Assembly (NCBI GenBank): GCA_037127255.1
Contig: JBANSL010000004.1
Location: forward strand, 84,464,627 to 84,528,626
Source: Persicaria tinctoria
Taxonomy: Eukaryota > Streptophyta > Magnoliopsida > Caryophyllales > Polygonaceae
Direction: 5' to 3'
DNA: 64,000 bases
Shown one piece after another: positions 17,708-30,360 of the stretch. The translations under genes were made by a program, and so were the position numbers. The number at the start of each line of letters is the position of its first letter. The stretch's first letter is position 1. A model generated the notes under the pieces. It was not told the origin of the DNA. It searched no databases and worked only from the letters and a program-made list of their open reading frames with translations.

Positions 17708-19432
17708 AACTCCCCCACACTAAAGCTTTTGCTTGTCCTCAAGCAATGAAAAAAAAAAATAGAATTAATCATCCCACAAATAAGATCTTCATGCTATAAT
17801 TTTATAAAAGCAACATCAAGCAATAGGAGCCATAAATAAGAGAACAAATATCCTAGCAAATATATGAGCGATTCAATAGTAAAAGCAAATTTAATCCAAC
17901 CTCACCGGGATAATGTGTTTCACTTAAGCTCTCATGTGTTTAGGCTTTAAAGTCCAACTCTCAACTCAATCCAAAATGTTCTATACACCGTGAAAGTTAT
18001 CACTTGCAAACAACATCATGAGGACTTTTATAGGGATGTAATGAGACTTTGGTAGGAACATAAGGCATGAGAAATATTTAGGCTTGTGGTGCTAAAAATC
18101 CGGGAAAAAGGAACAACAACCAACCAGAACAACACCAAAACTTCCATACTTCGCAAACCATTCCAATAACATAAACTCCAATACATATCAATAAGCTCTT
18201 CGATTTCAATAGTCATACAACTCATGCATTTTTTTTCCATTATGATGACTTCTTTTATTTTATTTTATGCTTACTTTTACCCCTAGGTGAATTTTATCCT
18301 CCCTAGGTCCAAGCTTACTAGACTTTTACTCCTAAGTGAATTTTATCCTCCTTAGGCCCCTAGTAATAAGTCATCTCTATTATGCAAGAAGGGTTACCTT
18401 ATTTTGGCTATGCCTCTCGCAATGCACAACCATACATACATCATATCTACTCAAAGCAACTCCAACATAAAGATTTTTCACCAATTCTCCTCCTAATTCC
18501 CGGATAGGGTCAGGCTAATCATTGGCTATGATATATTTTTGTGGAGCTATAAAAAAGAATAGGCTTTAAGGCTCGGATGGGCTTCAAGCAAAGGATAATA
18601 TGTAAGGTAGACAGGTATAATATGGCTAAAGAAAACATGCCTCAATCATTTGAAATTCACAAGCAACAACCATGTGCAATACGGTATTGAAATAAGAAGC
18701 ATATGGAGAGTATAATCACACAATAAAAGCAAAAGGGAATAATACGTAAAGTCCCTATAAGGCCAAAACAAACTCACAAAGGTTATGTTTTTTTTTAGAT
18801 TTCAATTAAACCTCAACTATGAATCATACTTGCTCAATTATATTCTCAAATCATGCTCCAAAATCATTTTCAAGCAATTCAATCAAGTCATGGGATTTAT
18901 GCAATTAAGATCATAAAAATAAATTAGAGGACAAACTAAACCAAGATGGGTATCGTTAATAACACTTAAATTCAACGCATGATATTTTTGGATTTTTTTT
19001 TCAAATGCAGTATATGAATAAAAATAAATATGACAACATAAATAAACATGGTAACATAAATAAACATGATATGCAAACTCTATCTATATGCAATGCAATC
19101 CCTCCCCCACACTTAAACCTTTCATTGTCCTCAGTGAAACATAAAAGACAACAAAAAATAAAAACATAGAGAAAGAGATGAATGAAATACTCACAATGTG
19201 GTGGATGGGTCTCTATAGGTCGGATCTGAGGATTTCGGTGGCCTTTCCTGAAAGCTTAGTCTATCTCAAACCAAAAACAACTATCTAATGCCTAATGGGA
19301 AACCCAATTTATTGAAAAGAAAACTAGCTAACCAGGAATTGAAATACTAAATTATAAAACTTACCTCGGGTTGCCTCCCGAGAAGCGCCTTTTTTAATGT
19401 CATTGGCTTGACTTATTCTCAATCTCAAGAGC
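17708..19432. other. non-coding interior of the gag-only element
   Basis: About 1.7 kb between the polypurine tract and the gag-like ORF. It is AT-rich and has no ORF with a family motif. Two CCCCCACACT-like runs occur (about 17711 and 19103), the second an internal copy of the polypurine-tract sequence. No pol remnants were seen. Confidence 0.6.
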
Positions 19433-20263
19433 TTATCTCTCAGACATTGTCAAGGCCCTCAGTAGCCTATCATATTCTTGTGCACACATCTTACAAGGCA
19501 CATCATAGCACAATAAATTGAAAGCATAAAATGTGGAACTCAAGAACCCTTTCAATCTATCAAAGAGTCTAGCATGACTCTCTGCACAAGGAATATGATA
19601 CCACCAGCACAGTTCCGCTGGTGGCTTTTCAAAATAGCAATCAAAAGGATCAAGATAATCACCATTACCTTCAAAATTGCAAAAGTTTACATTTATTACC
19701 TCTTGAGCCTCAGCTGATGGCTCTGGACCTGGTTCATCAATGGACGAGCGCAGAATGGATGATGCAGATGGAGTAGGAGATACATCACATGTAACCTCAT
19801 GCGTCGACTCGTGAGATTCCAAGTCAGGAAGCACTAGAACTTTTTCTCCATCATCGAAGAAGCTATCGTTGTCATCAAATAATTCATCCTCTTCTTCTTC
19901 GAGGCTCCTTTCTTTCTCACCTTTTGCACTTAAAATTTGAATGAGTTGGCTCATCTGATTCTCCAAATTTTCACAGCGGCTCATTTGTTCCTCCAATTTT
20001 TCAAGCCGACTCATTTTTTCTTCTTCCAACTGCTGCAACACTTGTGTGAGAGTTCGGATTGATACTTCCCGCTCAACCTGTCGACTCATGTTGCAGAAAA
20101 AATCCCAAATCTCAAAGAGTCCCATATCCAATAAGCCTCCATTACTCATGAACTCAACAAGATTCCGTGTTTCAACATTCATCCCATCAAATATGCAAAC
20201 ACACATCTCCCGCACACCATGTTGATAACCCCATGAACCAAGGTCGTTAACATACTCATGCAA
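19433..20263 (-). CDS. gag-like protein of the LTR element
   Basis: 276 codons. The N-terminus (YQHGVREMCVCIFDGMN then ETRNLVE) resembles the end of the plant Ty3 gag domain, where a QLVQTFYDGL-type segment precedes a TR(N)LID motif. It is followed by a charged segment with coiled-coil character (EEEKMSRLEKLEEQMSR), an acidic stretch (EEEEDELFDDND) and a cysteine-containing C-terminus without a clear zinc knuckle. The reading frame may begin further upstream (towards 20345), since homologous gag sequence seems to continue there after a stop. Its role is presumably virus-like-particle assembly for a non-autonomous element. The identification is moderate. Confidence 0.55.
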   Translation of the reverse strand: MHEYVNDLGSWGYQHGVREMCVCIFDGMNVETRNLVEFMSNGGLLDMGLFEIWDFFCNMSRQVEREVSIRTLTQVLQQLEEEKMSRLEKLEEQMSRCENLENQMSQLIQILSAKGEKERSLEEEEDELFDDNDSFFDDGEKVLVLPDLESHESTHEVTCDVSPTPSASSILRSSIDEPGPEPSAEAQEVINVNFCNFEGNGDYLDPFDCYFEKPPAELCWWYHIPCAESHARLFDRLKGFLSSTFYAFNLLCYDVPCKMCAQEYDRLLRALTMSER

Positions 20264-20427
20264 TCTAGTAAAATATTGGTGAAAGTTCTAACCTACAAAC
20301 TGCGCTAATCTCAACATCTTGAAAAAGTTAGTAGCAAGGGTGTCGTAAACCGTAAGATAGGTTCACAACGGGTTAAATATATGCACAAAAATCAATAAAT
20401 ACACAAAACAAAGAAATAAACTTGATT

Positions 20428-20444
20428 CCCCGGCAACGGCGCCA
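20428..20444 (-). other. primer-binding site, tRNA-Asp type
   Basis: The plus strand reads CCCCGGCAACGGCGCCA, the 3' end of plant tRNA-Asp. The minus-strand complement lies three bases from the LTR at 20448. It fixes the element's direction and identifies the right-hand LTR as the 5' one. Confidence 0.85.
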
Positions 20445-20447
20445 ATT

Positions 20448-21837
20448 TGATGGACGATTTTTAGTCGCATAAACCGTATCAAAATAAAACTCAAACCTAC
20501 AAACTAGTATAGCAAGCAAGTAAGAGGTCGATCCCACAGAGAAACAAGTATTTTTTAGCAATGTGTATTTACCAATTAGTAGAAAGGGAGGTTTTGGTGA
20601 TTGAAACAAGAAAGAAAGCAAAATAAACTATAAACAGATTGATGCAAAACAATTTAGAGAAGATCGCTCTACCTACAACTATCCACTTTATTTGGTTGAA
20701 TTGATATTGTAACTTCCTCTTGTCCTTTTAGTCTTCCTATGAATGCCCTTGTCCCGACCTAATATAGTTACTAGTCCAATCAGTCCTAGAAACCCTTATC
20801 AATCGAACAGTCCCTAAAGAAGGATTTAACCCAATTGATAGCTTTAAGTTCAGAGATTAACCAAGGTATTTGCAGTCCCTAAAGAGGGATTTAACAACAC
20901 ATCCAACTTCCTACTTATCCAATTAGTTCAATCAGCCCTAAAGGGATAAGTTTGCTACTTGGGTTAAGGTTCGCAATCAGGAATCTACAAAACCCTAGCA
21001 ATTGAATTGATCTAACTAGTTGGACAGACAAGATAGAACAAAACAATAAACAATCAAGCACAAAGAAGTTGAAGCATTCAATATAGGAAATAAGGAACAA
21101 GATTCAGAAACTCACAATCAATCCAAATAAAGCTTCAAATTGCAAGTAGAACGAAGAGAGTTTAGCCGCCCATGGCGAACATCGCTCTCTCTCCAATAGT
21201 TTGATGAATAGAATAGAATAGAAGTGTTCCAAAAATAACTAAAAAGTCGGCCTTATAACACCCAAGTCGGCCCTGAAACAAAATAAGAACATCTAGGGTT
21301 TTATTTAAATGAAACGCTGCGAATTAACGCTAGCGGCAGATGCGGCGGCCGCAGCATCAGAATTCCTTTTGCGTCGTCCCTGGCGGTGGCCGCTGCATTG
21401 GTCTTTCACGGAAAATTCGTCTTGAATCAGCTCTCGACGTCAACATGAAAGTTGTAGCTCTCTGAAAGAGCTTTCCAACGCATGGTCATAATAGTCGATT
21501 GGACAAGCGAAGTCTCCAGAAAGTGCAAAACAAGTTCAGCATGTCTGGCAACAACTTCTGCAGACTTGTTCTTCGTTTAGGTTCGCTTCTTCTTCTCAGG
21601 ACCTCTTGAGATCTTCATGTAAGCTTCTTCGATCAACTAGACATTCTCATCCAATGCGTTATCAACCCATTTATCCTTCTCGGATCCACAGTTACCTAAA
21701 ATAATCAATAAAAACGTGTAGATTCCGACTCCACCAACATAGAAAGCAAATATGCAAATTCTACTTAAATCATGCATGATATGCATCTTAACTAAGCTAA
21801 ATGCAACCTATTATGCCTACCTAAATGCATGCTATCA
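20448..21837 (-). repeat. 5' LTR of the gag-only element
   Basis: 1,390 bp. It is shorter than its partner because of deletions in the GCGGCCGC-rich patch (about 21335-21395). It abuts the tRNA-Asp primer site. Confidence 0.92.
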
Positions 21838-21974
21838 GATACTTGTTCCCCTCTTAATCGTTTGCATGGATTCTGTATAGGTACCAAATGTTAAAATTCT
21901 CATATTTAACATTTATAAAATAACATCTATGAAGAGCAAAAGTAACCTACTATTACGTTTTGCTATAAAGCCAT

Positions 21975-22440
21975 CACTACAAAAAATAAATATTTTCGCT
22001 TCGGCAAAATCTCGTAGCAAAAGCCTGTGTAGGCGTGACAAAAGCCCATTAGCTTCGGCATTGCTACGGGAAATGGGGGGGTAGCGAACCACGGGGTCGC
22101 AAAAGTTGGTAGCGTCGGCAAGTAGCCGTAGCAAAAATATTTGCTACGGCATTGCTACGGCATGGGTACGGGAAGAAAAAACTTCCACTTTGCTACGGCA
22201 TGGCTACGGTAGGAGCCGTCGAAAATGGATTGAAGGCGCCAAAAATTTGGTGCCATTTTGGGGGCGCCAAAATCCATTGGTTGCTACGGCCACAGCCGTA
22301 GCTAAATTTTGGCGCCAAATTTGGCTGAAATTTTGGAGGGAAGGTTGGCGACGGCAATTTGCCGTAGCTGCCGTAGCTAATTGCTGAAATGGTTTTCCTG
22401 GCCGTTTCTAATAGTTGCCACGGCTCGTGGCCGTTGCTAC
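21975..22440. repeat. CACTA left terminus and sub-terminal repeat array
   Basis: The terminal CACTACAAAAAA is followed by many copies of TTGCTACGGC and its complement GCCGTAGC(AA). In this superfamily such arrays recruit the element's DNA-binding protein and pair the two ends. Confidence 0.85.
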
Positions 22441-22832
22441 GATTAATGGTACCCTAAATAGATTTATTCTATATATATAATTGCACCTTGTATAAATTAT
22501 ATAAAAGTGCAATACAAACTGCACAAGCAAATGACGCCAACATTCAAGTGCATTCATCACATGTGAATTCAGCAATACAAACTGCACAAGCATACACATT
22601 TGATGTCCCACGAGTACTTCAAGTAAACAAAAGTATTTGACGTCCGAAGTTTACGCCAAGCCATGCAACAAAAGTCTGAAACCTACATATTGCCTAGCTA
22701 ACATGCATCTAGTGTCCATATTGCCTCTAACACCTCAAGTCTTAAGCCAACAAAAGTGCAAGATAATGAAAACATACTTAGAGCAACCTTTGATTTGTCT
22801 CATCCTCAGCGCGCAGCTCGTCTCCAAGTGTG

Positions 22833-25582
22833 CTAGACTTCATCTTCTTCTTCTTCAAGTGATAGATCCTCATCGGCTTGTTTTTTCAGTCCGGGGGCAG
22901 ATTGTTGAGTTGATGTGTTCAGAGGTTGATCGTTGGTGGATAGAACAAGAGCTCCGTCTCCAATTGACTCCCTTTGATTTGTCTGATGAACACTTGTCTA
23001 CAATACATAAAAGAACAAGCGATATATCAGCTGCTTGAACTGCTGGAAGTGATAACACATAGAAGCTGGAAAATGGAGAAAAGGAAAGACAAAGATGTCA
23101 ATAAACATATGGAGAAACAAGCGATATATCAGCTGCGTTAACTGCTTGAAGGGGAGGCTTATTTTGGACATCAAAATCAGGTGCTAAATTATTCATCATA
23201 GGTCATTTTGACAGCTTTTCACACTAATCTGTATTCATAAAGATATGAAATTGAGTCATGTACTTGGATTGAGAAACAATAAGATGATTAAGTAACATGG
23301 ATCAAGCGCTAGCATGATCTACCAATATACCCATCATACGATATAACCCAGGGTTCTTACAACATTATCACAATGTGGAAAAAGATAAGGCAAATAAAAC
23401 CGCAAAACCCAGGTCATCACAATCAAACACAAGAGGCCATCACAACCAAACACAAGAGGAAACCTTAGGACTCAGGTCAAACAAATGATGACTAACCTGT
23501 CCGTGTGAAGGTGAGCCTCCCCCGTCAGTGGGCCGGAAAGTGTTCATGAATTCATTTCGAAAGTGCTCAAATCTTTTATATTTGTGGTTCTCTAAGTGGC
23601 TTTTGATGTCCCCTGCAAACTCTTTGGCAATCTCCCCTACAAACTCTTTCGCAATCTCGCGCATATCTTGAACACCGAGAGCTCTTGCTGAGGAGTTATA
23701 CACCAAACGCGGAGGGGCACTGGCACCATAGGTCCGACAGTATCCGTGACCATCTTCTCCAATAAGCCGATGGAATATCCTATCCTTCACTTCGTCAAGA
23801 TCTCGCTGATCCTCAGGTTCCATCAGCAAGAGGGCGTTGAAGTCCTTCTATATGAGTAAAACAAGTAAACATATGCAGTTTCATAATGGATGAAAATTAA
23901 AAGGGACCAAAGAAACTTACAACGGTCTCAATCACGTCAGGATCATCTCCATTTCGAGAAGAAACCCACATGCTCATCTTGTCAGTAGGTTGCCCAGCTT
24001 TTCCCCGCTAGTTACATGGAAGAAATCACTCAAGTTAAATATGAATGTCATGGACTTGATACACAAACAAGTACTCAAAAGTGCAAGGACTAAAAATAAA
24101 TAAAAATTGAACGATATTCATAAATTCAGACAACGTGCACATACGGACCTCGTGTCTAACTTCAGCAAATGACTTTCGCCCGGTAACATGCACCGGCCCA
24201 TGCTTATCTCTATTCTTTGAGTTCTGGACGGATTGTTTCTGGAAACACGAATACGTTACAATAGGATGCACCAAACTTTGAACTCAACCATCTAAGATAA
24301 GGGGGAAATAAGGGGGAAATAAAGAATACCTGGGCAACCTCACTTCTCCAATATGCAATGAGCGTAATCCAATCAGGTGGGAGGACAGTTGGAGGATTAT
24401 GCTTCTCCAGCTCAGGGTCATCTTGGCAACAAGTGAAATATTTCGCCTTTGTTTTAGACTTATAGCCCTTCCACATGATGTTTAACATTCTCAAGCACAC
24501 CTCTTTGAACCCATCAGGAGGATCCACCAAATTTTTCTATAAGTGTTAAAGTCAATAAGATAAAACAGAAGCAACTGGTCAGGTTAAAGTTAGTACATGC
24601 CGAAAAAGAAAGTCTAAAGGAGAAAGAACATCATCCATATTATAAAAGTGACAAAGTAGAAAGGAGAAAGAAATTACCTTAACTTCTTCCCATATGCCAT
24701 CCATCACATCTTGTCCGAAAGAGGTCCAGTCCAACATAGTAAAAGGAAGTCGTTGCCCGTCACGCACTAGTATCCCCAGTTGCGACTTGAGGTGCTTGGC
24801 GTTAGGCCCAACTGGTTGGAACTTGTCATTGAATTCGACTACAACCTTGGCTCCTGTGTTCCACCCCACCACACCGGCATTATGACCTCTAGGGGTCGGG
24901 CGTTCACATCCATCTTGAAACACCATATATTTTATTATTCGTTCATACAATTATAAAGGATTGAGGAAGATACAAGGGTTGAAATGCAAATTAATGCCTA
25001 ACCAGATGAATCGACGTTGAGGTCTGCATCAGTAGGAGCAACTGCATCACCCGGTGTAGCTGATTGTGGAGCTACATCAGTAGGAGCATCGTTCACTTGA
25101 GTGTTCGATTGAGAAAGGATGGGATCAAGTGACTGATCAGGTTGTCCTAAAGCAAGAACTTCAGTTGGTGGTGGAGTCGTGGGAGGGAGGGTTCCAGCTG
25201 TTGATGTCGACATTGAGCACACGCTTGGGGAGGATGTATCTCCGGCAGGGAGTAGAAAGTCAGATATTGTTCGCGGTCTCCCTGGTCGAGCCTTTTGTTT
25301 CTTAATGGTTGAAACACAAATACAATGTAGTTAGACAGTCTTTACAAATATATATGGTAAGACTCATGACTTGATTGAATTGACAAGTATCGAAGAACGG
25401 TGGGAGCACCAACGAACCTTGTCTTCTGTTGGAGTTGCAGTCGGTGGTGGAGCTGTGAGAGGAAGTGTTCCAGCTGTTGATGCGGACAGTGATGAGCCAC
25501 TCTGAGAGCCACGTGAGTCAGTAGCCACTAGGAATTCACCCATGGTTCGCGGTTTGCCGGGTCCACCCTTTCGTTTCTTCAT
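22833..25582 (-). CDS. CACTA accessory transposon protein (TnpA-like, Transposase_24 family)
   Basis: This is a multi-exon gene for the second, DNA-binding type of En/Spm protein (plant transposase Ptta/En/Spm). A start at 25582 fits (MKKRKGGPGKPRT). Two similar N-terminal exons follow (25582-about 25425 and about 25305-25003). The conserved exon at about 24918-24676 reads NAGVVGWNTGAKVVVEFND and ILVRDGQRLPF. Further exons lie at about 24534-24330 (KAKYFTCCQDDPELEKHNPP), about 24240-24150, about 24008-23921 (DKMSMWVSSRNGDDP), 23847-23497 and the last at 22997-22833. That one ends in an acidic tail (EEEEDEV) and TAG. The conserved exons stay open between plausible splice sites, so the gene may be intact. 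Exon edges other than the last two are approximate. Confidence 0.75.
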
Positions 25583-25676
25583 GATTGCCTAGAAGTGACA
25601 AGGATGATTGTGTATAAGATAAATGATGTATGTACGTTCTAATCAAAACTCTAAATCCCTAACATATTCATTAATC

Positions 25677-28600
25677 CTAAGACATTGTAAATGACCACAA
25701 AAAAATAAAAGCAAAGAAAACACACATTTGTGTTCTACACAAAGGTGGCAACAGGAGCACTAATGGTACAGACCTCTGGTCAAGCTCCAACTCATCATCA
25801 ATGTCCACATTGCAATCATCTACATGGGCATAGTCCTTAGATTCAACTTCACCGACGTTTAACCATCCATGTCCAGACGAATCGGGATTATACCACACTT
25901 GACGTGCTTGCGATGCCAAGATAAATGGTTCATCCTCAAGTTTATCACGTGGGTATAGTAACCTATCAAAGTTGACTAAGGTGCATTGAAAAGGATCCAA
26001 TTTAACCCCTGTTGAAGGATGTGCCCACTCACACCTAAATAATACGTATTCGATATCTGCGGCATATGTAACCCTTATAATATCCGTTAATCTCCCATAA
26101 TAGGGTACAGAATCTCCTTGCAAATACACCCCACAATTTTGTCTCGTTCTTTTTGTGTCAACACTTTTGACACGAAAGAAATATCCATTGGATGTGTATG
26201 AGGTCAGCCGTGCTGCCACATGGGACGGGAAGTTTGACAATGACAGAACTTCATTACTTAAGGACACATCCCCTGCCCGACGCAACTCTGAAACCTACAA
26301 ATGTAAAGGTAAAAAGGTTCATTTGGATGGTACTTTACATATTACTCGAATATGTAAATGCACATTAATTATACTTGGAAACTTGAAGCTGTTACTCACG
26401 TGTGACTTGAACCATTGCGGGAACTCGTTGAAATGAATTGATGCCACTGACGTCTCATTTGCCAAAGGATTGTGTTGTTTAATATATGCCACATGTTCCC
26501 TTCAATGTTAAGAAGGGGGGCGGTATAATGTTAGCAAGTCATATAATATTGGTTTGATATCCTAACAAACCAAATGAACCTAGTCTGAAAAGGACTTACT
26601 GCAGATATGGTGTCACTCCAGCAGCATGAAACAATACCCATCGGTGGATTTGGGTACGCGTCACTTCGGGTAGAATGAAGCCCTTCCCCTTCTTCTCGGC
26701 ATCATCTTTTCTTCTTGGTGGTCTTTGCGACTTGCTTTCCACATCTTGTAGATATTGAGTGCAAAAGTTCATGCACTCTTCCATGATGTAACCTTTGGCT
26801 AGTGATGCTTCCGGGCAAGCTTGTTGTCGAACATAATTTTTCAAAGTGAGTAAAAACCTCTCGATAGGGTACATCCATCGAAACTGTACAGCTCCACCGA
26901 GTAATGCTTCCTCCGCGAGATGCACAGGCAAATGCTCCATCACATCCATGAAAGAAGGGGGAAATATCTTCTCAAGCTCACATTGGGTTAGAATGATCTT
27001 AGCACGTGCCTCTTCTAATGAAGTGTTTGTATTAACCTTAGAACTCAACACCTTGAAGAACTTTGCAACCCAATCAGAACAGATACAACATTCCTTGGCA
27101 AGGAACTCCGAACACAAAGCGGAATTAGCTCTTGTAAAAGAATGCGGTAATCATGGCTTTTAAGCCCTACAATGGTGCGATCCCTTAAGTTCACCCTCCG
27201 TGCAATACTGGAACACGAACCATCCGGCATTCTAGCCTTGGATAAGGCTAACAAGAACTTGTCCTTCCCGACATTGTCCATCTCAAATTCAGCCCTCTCA
27301 TATACCTGAGTGCCCGATTCTGTGACCTTCACATGGTATTGCTTGCGAATTCCAAGGCTCTCTAGGTCGTGACGAGCAGAGACATTGTCTTTGGTTCGAC
27401 ATTTCACTCCCAATATTGTATTCAGCACATTTTCGGCAAAATTCTTCTCGGAGTGCATCGCATCGATGCTGTATGGCAACAGATTGTCTTTCCAATACGG
27501 TAGCTCATACAAGATGGTTTTCTTCTTCCAATTATGCTTCTTCTTTTTTGATGGATCCCTCTCCGGTTTGTCAGGTCCCATCTTCTTTCTCAAGAGCATG
27601 TCATTCTTTTTATAACAAGTAAGCACTCTATTTTCGGAAAGTTGTGAGAGGTGATCAGCCCCGGTCATTCTAGGAGGCGCGGAATCAAATTCCCGTCCAT
27701 CATAAAATGACTTCATATCTCTTCGATACTTGTGATCATATGGCAAGAACCGTCTACTCCTACCGTACGACCACTTGTGGCTAGCTTTTAAGTACGTTGC
27801 ACCTGGCCTTATGTTGCAATTTGGACATGCATACTCACCTTTAGTACTCCACCCCGACAAATTTGCATAGGCTGGAAAGTCATTGATAGTCCATAGCACG
27901 GCAGCACGCATTTGAAACATTTCATTGGCAGAAGCATCAAATGTTTCTACACCCACTTCCCACAATTCCTTTAGCTCCTCTATCAAAGGCTCTAAATACA
28001 CATCTATCTTATCTCCTGGTCCTTTTGGTCCATCAATAAGCACAGAAAGGTATATGTACGGTTGCTTCAAGATGTACATAGGTGGTAAGTTGTAAGGAAC
28101 TAGGATGATCGGCCACGTGCTATGATTGACATTTTGATTACCAAAAGGATTAAATCCATCAGAAGCAATACCTAACCGCACATTCCTCATCTCAGCTCCG
28201 AAACTAGGGTGTTTGGCATCAAGGTGCTTCCAAGCAGGAGAGTCGGCCGGGTGCCGGTACACACCATCATCAACACGGTTTAAGTTATGCCATTTCATAC
28301 GGGTGGCAGACTCCGTTGTTGCAAACAACCTTTGCAATCGTGGTTTCAACGGAAAATACCTAGCTTGTTGTGCTGCTTTTTGTGTGCTTGATTGACAACC
28401 ATCAACTGTTTGCCTCCAGCGCGATTCATTGCATATTGCACAAGCATCTAGGCTTGCATCTTCATTTCGAAAGAGCATACAACTATTAGGACATGCGTCC
28501 ACGGTTGTGAAAGTGAAGCCCAAATCGTCCACTAACTTATGCGCTTGATAATAAGATTTCGGAAGGTGAACCCCATCTGGCAATACTTCACATAATATCT

Positions 28601-29174
28601 CTAGCAAATCTTTGAATGAGTGGTCAGTCCAGCCGTGTAAACTCTTTGCTTGTAAGAGTCGGACAGCGAAGGATAATGACGTGTGCTTCTTTGAACCCGG
28701 ATATAGAGGAAGATTAGCGGCATCCATTAGCTTCAAAAACTGGTCAGTGCACTCAGTTGGAGCAGGAGTATCACCATCAGGTTGGCCATCATGGTCTAGA
28801 TTTTCCGACGTCGGTACGTTAGTCCTTCCCAAAGCATCTTCAACCATTCTCTCCATCCCCACATCCATATACCCATCGACTTCAGGTGGCACTTCATTCC
28901 TCTCTCGTGGTACCTCGATTAGATCATGAATGGTCTCCCCGTGTTTAGTCCATAACTTGTAACTAACCAAAAATCCATTGTCTTGAAGATGCTTCCGCAC
29001 AACTTTTCTAAAATATAGTACCCTATTCTTGCATTTCCTACAAGGGAAGTATATGCAACTCCCAACCTCCTTGTTGGTATATGCAAAGTCTAAAAATTCA
29101 TCTAGCTTTGCAAAATATGCCTCAGAAATCCTAGTACTCCAATCAATCCACGACTTGTCCATACGCATTGTCAT
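25677..29174 (-). pseudogene. CACTA transposase (TNP2/Transposase_21 family), frameshifted
   Basis: This is the catalytic transposase that cuts and rejoins CACTA ends. It starts at 29174. Domains in order are the transposase-associated region (residues about 1-80, with CRKCKN), the long TNP2 core (about 170-650, including the GWSTKGEYACPNC zinc-binding stretch and SIDAMHSEKNFAENVL), DUF4218 (27060-26600, FPPSFMDVMEHLPVHL and ECMNFCTQYL) and DUF4216 (26290-about 25750, VKLDPFQCTLVNF and EPFILASQARQV). Short introns separate the last parts. Near 27060 the frame changes at a TTGCAAAGTTC context, so the 709-codon ORF ends just inside DUF4218. Unless this is an assembly error, the transposase is truncated. 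It is otherwise strikingly well kept. Confidence 0.85.
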
Positions 29175-29289
29175 GACCTATATAGGCACTAATGAAGGAA
29201 ACCTACATCGAACACGGTAAACATTCTAGTAAGTAACTAAAATGCTTACAGAAGGAATGATATGAATGAAGTCGAGAAAGACAATCTTT

Positions 29290-30360
29290 CTAGGTCAGAA
29301 GGAGGAGGATTCTCCTAATTAATGAAGATCAATAAAGACAAGATTTGATGGTTAGAAGGAGGGAAGATTTTCCTTCTTACTGAACATCGAGAAAGACAAG
29401 AGTTGATGGTTAGAAGGAGGGAAGATTTTCCTTCTTAATGAACATCGAGAAAGACAATTTTTCAGTAATATACACTACTCATTCAGATTTCTTTATATTC
29501 ATTTTATAATTTCATTTTCTTTATATTCATTATGTAATTTCATAATGTACTTTCATTTTTCTGTAAAATACACTACTCATTCAGAAGAGGATACCAGAAG
29601 GAAACATCAACTTAAGAAAATAGATAAAGGAAACACTTATAGAAAAACTGAATATCTAATAGAAAAACTGTCATAAGGAAATCAGAAGGAAACATCTACT
29701 GAATAAATTGTTCATAACAGTCATAAGAAGAGGAAACATCAACTTAACATTCATAACAGTCATAAGAAAATCAGAAGGAAAAAGTCATAAGTAAATAGAA
29801 AAAGGAAACATCTAACAGAAAAACTAAATATCTATTAGAAAAACTGTCATAAGATAATCAGAAGGAAACATCTACTGAATAAATGGTTCATAACAGTCAT
29901 AAGAAGAGGAAACATCAACATAACATTCATAACAGTCATAAGTAATAAGTAAATAGAAAAAGGAAACATCTAATGAATAAATTGTTCATAACCATGCTAC
30001 TGTTTTTTTAGTACAAAACAGTCTTAAGTAAATACAAAAACCGAAACATTGACAAGGAAAAACAGAAAAAGGAAGAAAAAGAAAACAGTCTTAAGTAAAT
30101 ACAAAAAACGAAACAGTGACAAGGAAAAACAGAAAAAGGAAACAGTGACAAGGAAAACCAGAAAAAGGAAGAAACGGAAAAAGGAAAAACAGAAAAAGGA
30201 AATTAAGAAAAAGGAAATTCAGAAAAAAGGAAATTCAGAAAATGGAAAAAACAGTGACATAATACATGGAAAAAACAGTGACATAATACATGGAAAACAT
30301 AAGAAGACATAATACATGGAAAACAGTGACATAATACATGGACAAAATAACAGTAATGTT
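29290..30360. repeat. A-rich tandem repeat block inside the CACTA element
   Basis: About 1 kb of overlapping direct repeats. They include a unit around GAAGGAGGGAAGATTTTCC (29350-29440), alternating GAAAAACTG/TCATAAG motifs (29640-29960), GGAAAAACAGAAAAA (30050-30240) and ACAGTGACATAATACATGG (30250-30345). The open frames across it encode only lysine-rich low complexity and are not credible genes. It lies between the transposase start and the Agenet gene and may hold both promoters. Confidence 0.75.

Larger units (their letters stand above)
16277..21837 (-). mobile_element. gag-only LTR retrotransposon (LARD-like), recent insertion
   Basis: Two long direct repeats (16277-17707 and 20448-21837) begin and end as TGAT...ATCA. 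GATAC lies immediately outside both (16272-16276 and 21838-21842) as a 5-bp target-site duplication. On the minus strand a 17-base primer site matches the 3' end of tRNA-Asp next to the LTR at 20448, and a polypurine run (GTGTGGGGGAG) abuts the other LTR at 17708. The 2.7 kb interior holds one gag-like ORF and no protease, reverse transcriptase or integrase. It must therefore depend on an autonomous partner. The primer site is of the kind used by Athila-type Ty3 elements. The LTRs differ mainly by indels in a GC-rich patch, which points to a young insertion. Confidence 0.92.

Noticed and set aside
16744..21100. Identical 61-residue ORFs at 16744-16929 and 20915-21100
   Set aside because: They are the same position in two LTRs of one element; repeat identity explains the conservation.
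30049..30312. Lysine-rich ORF in the CACTA interior
   Set aside because: It is a translation of an A-rich tandem repeat; composition alone explains it.
29290..30360. CRISPR-like or regularly spaced repeat array
   Set aside because: Spacing and units are irregular and A-rich, and the DNA is from a plant; these are ordinary tandem repeats.
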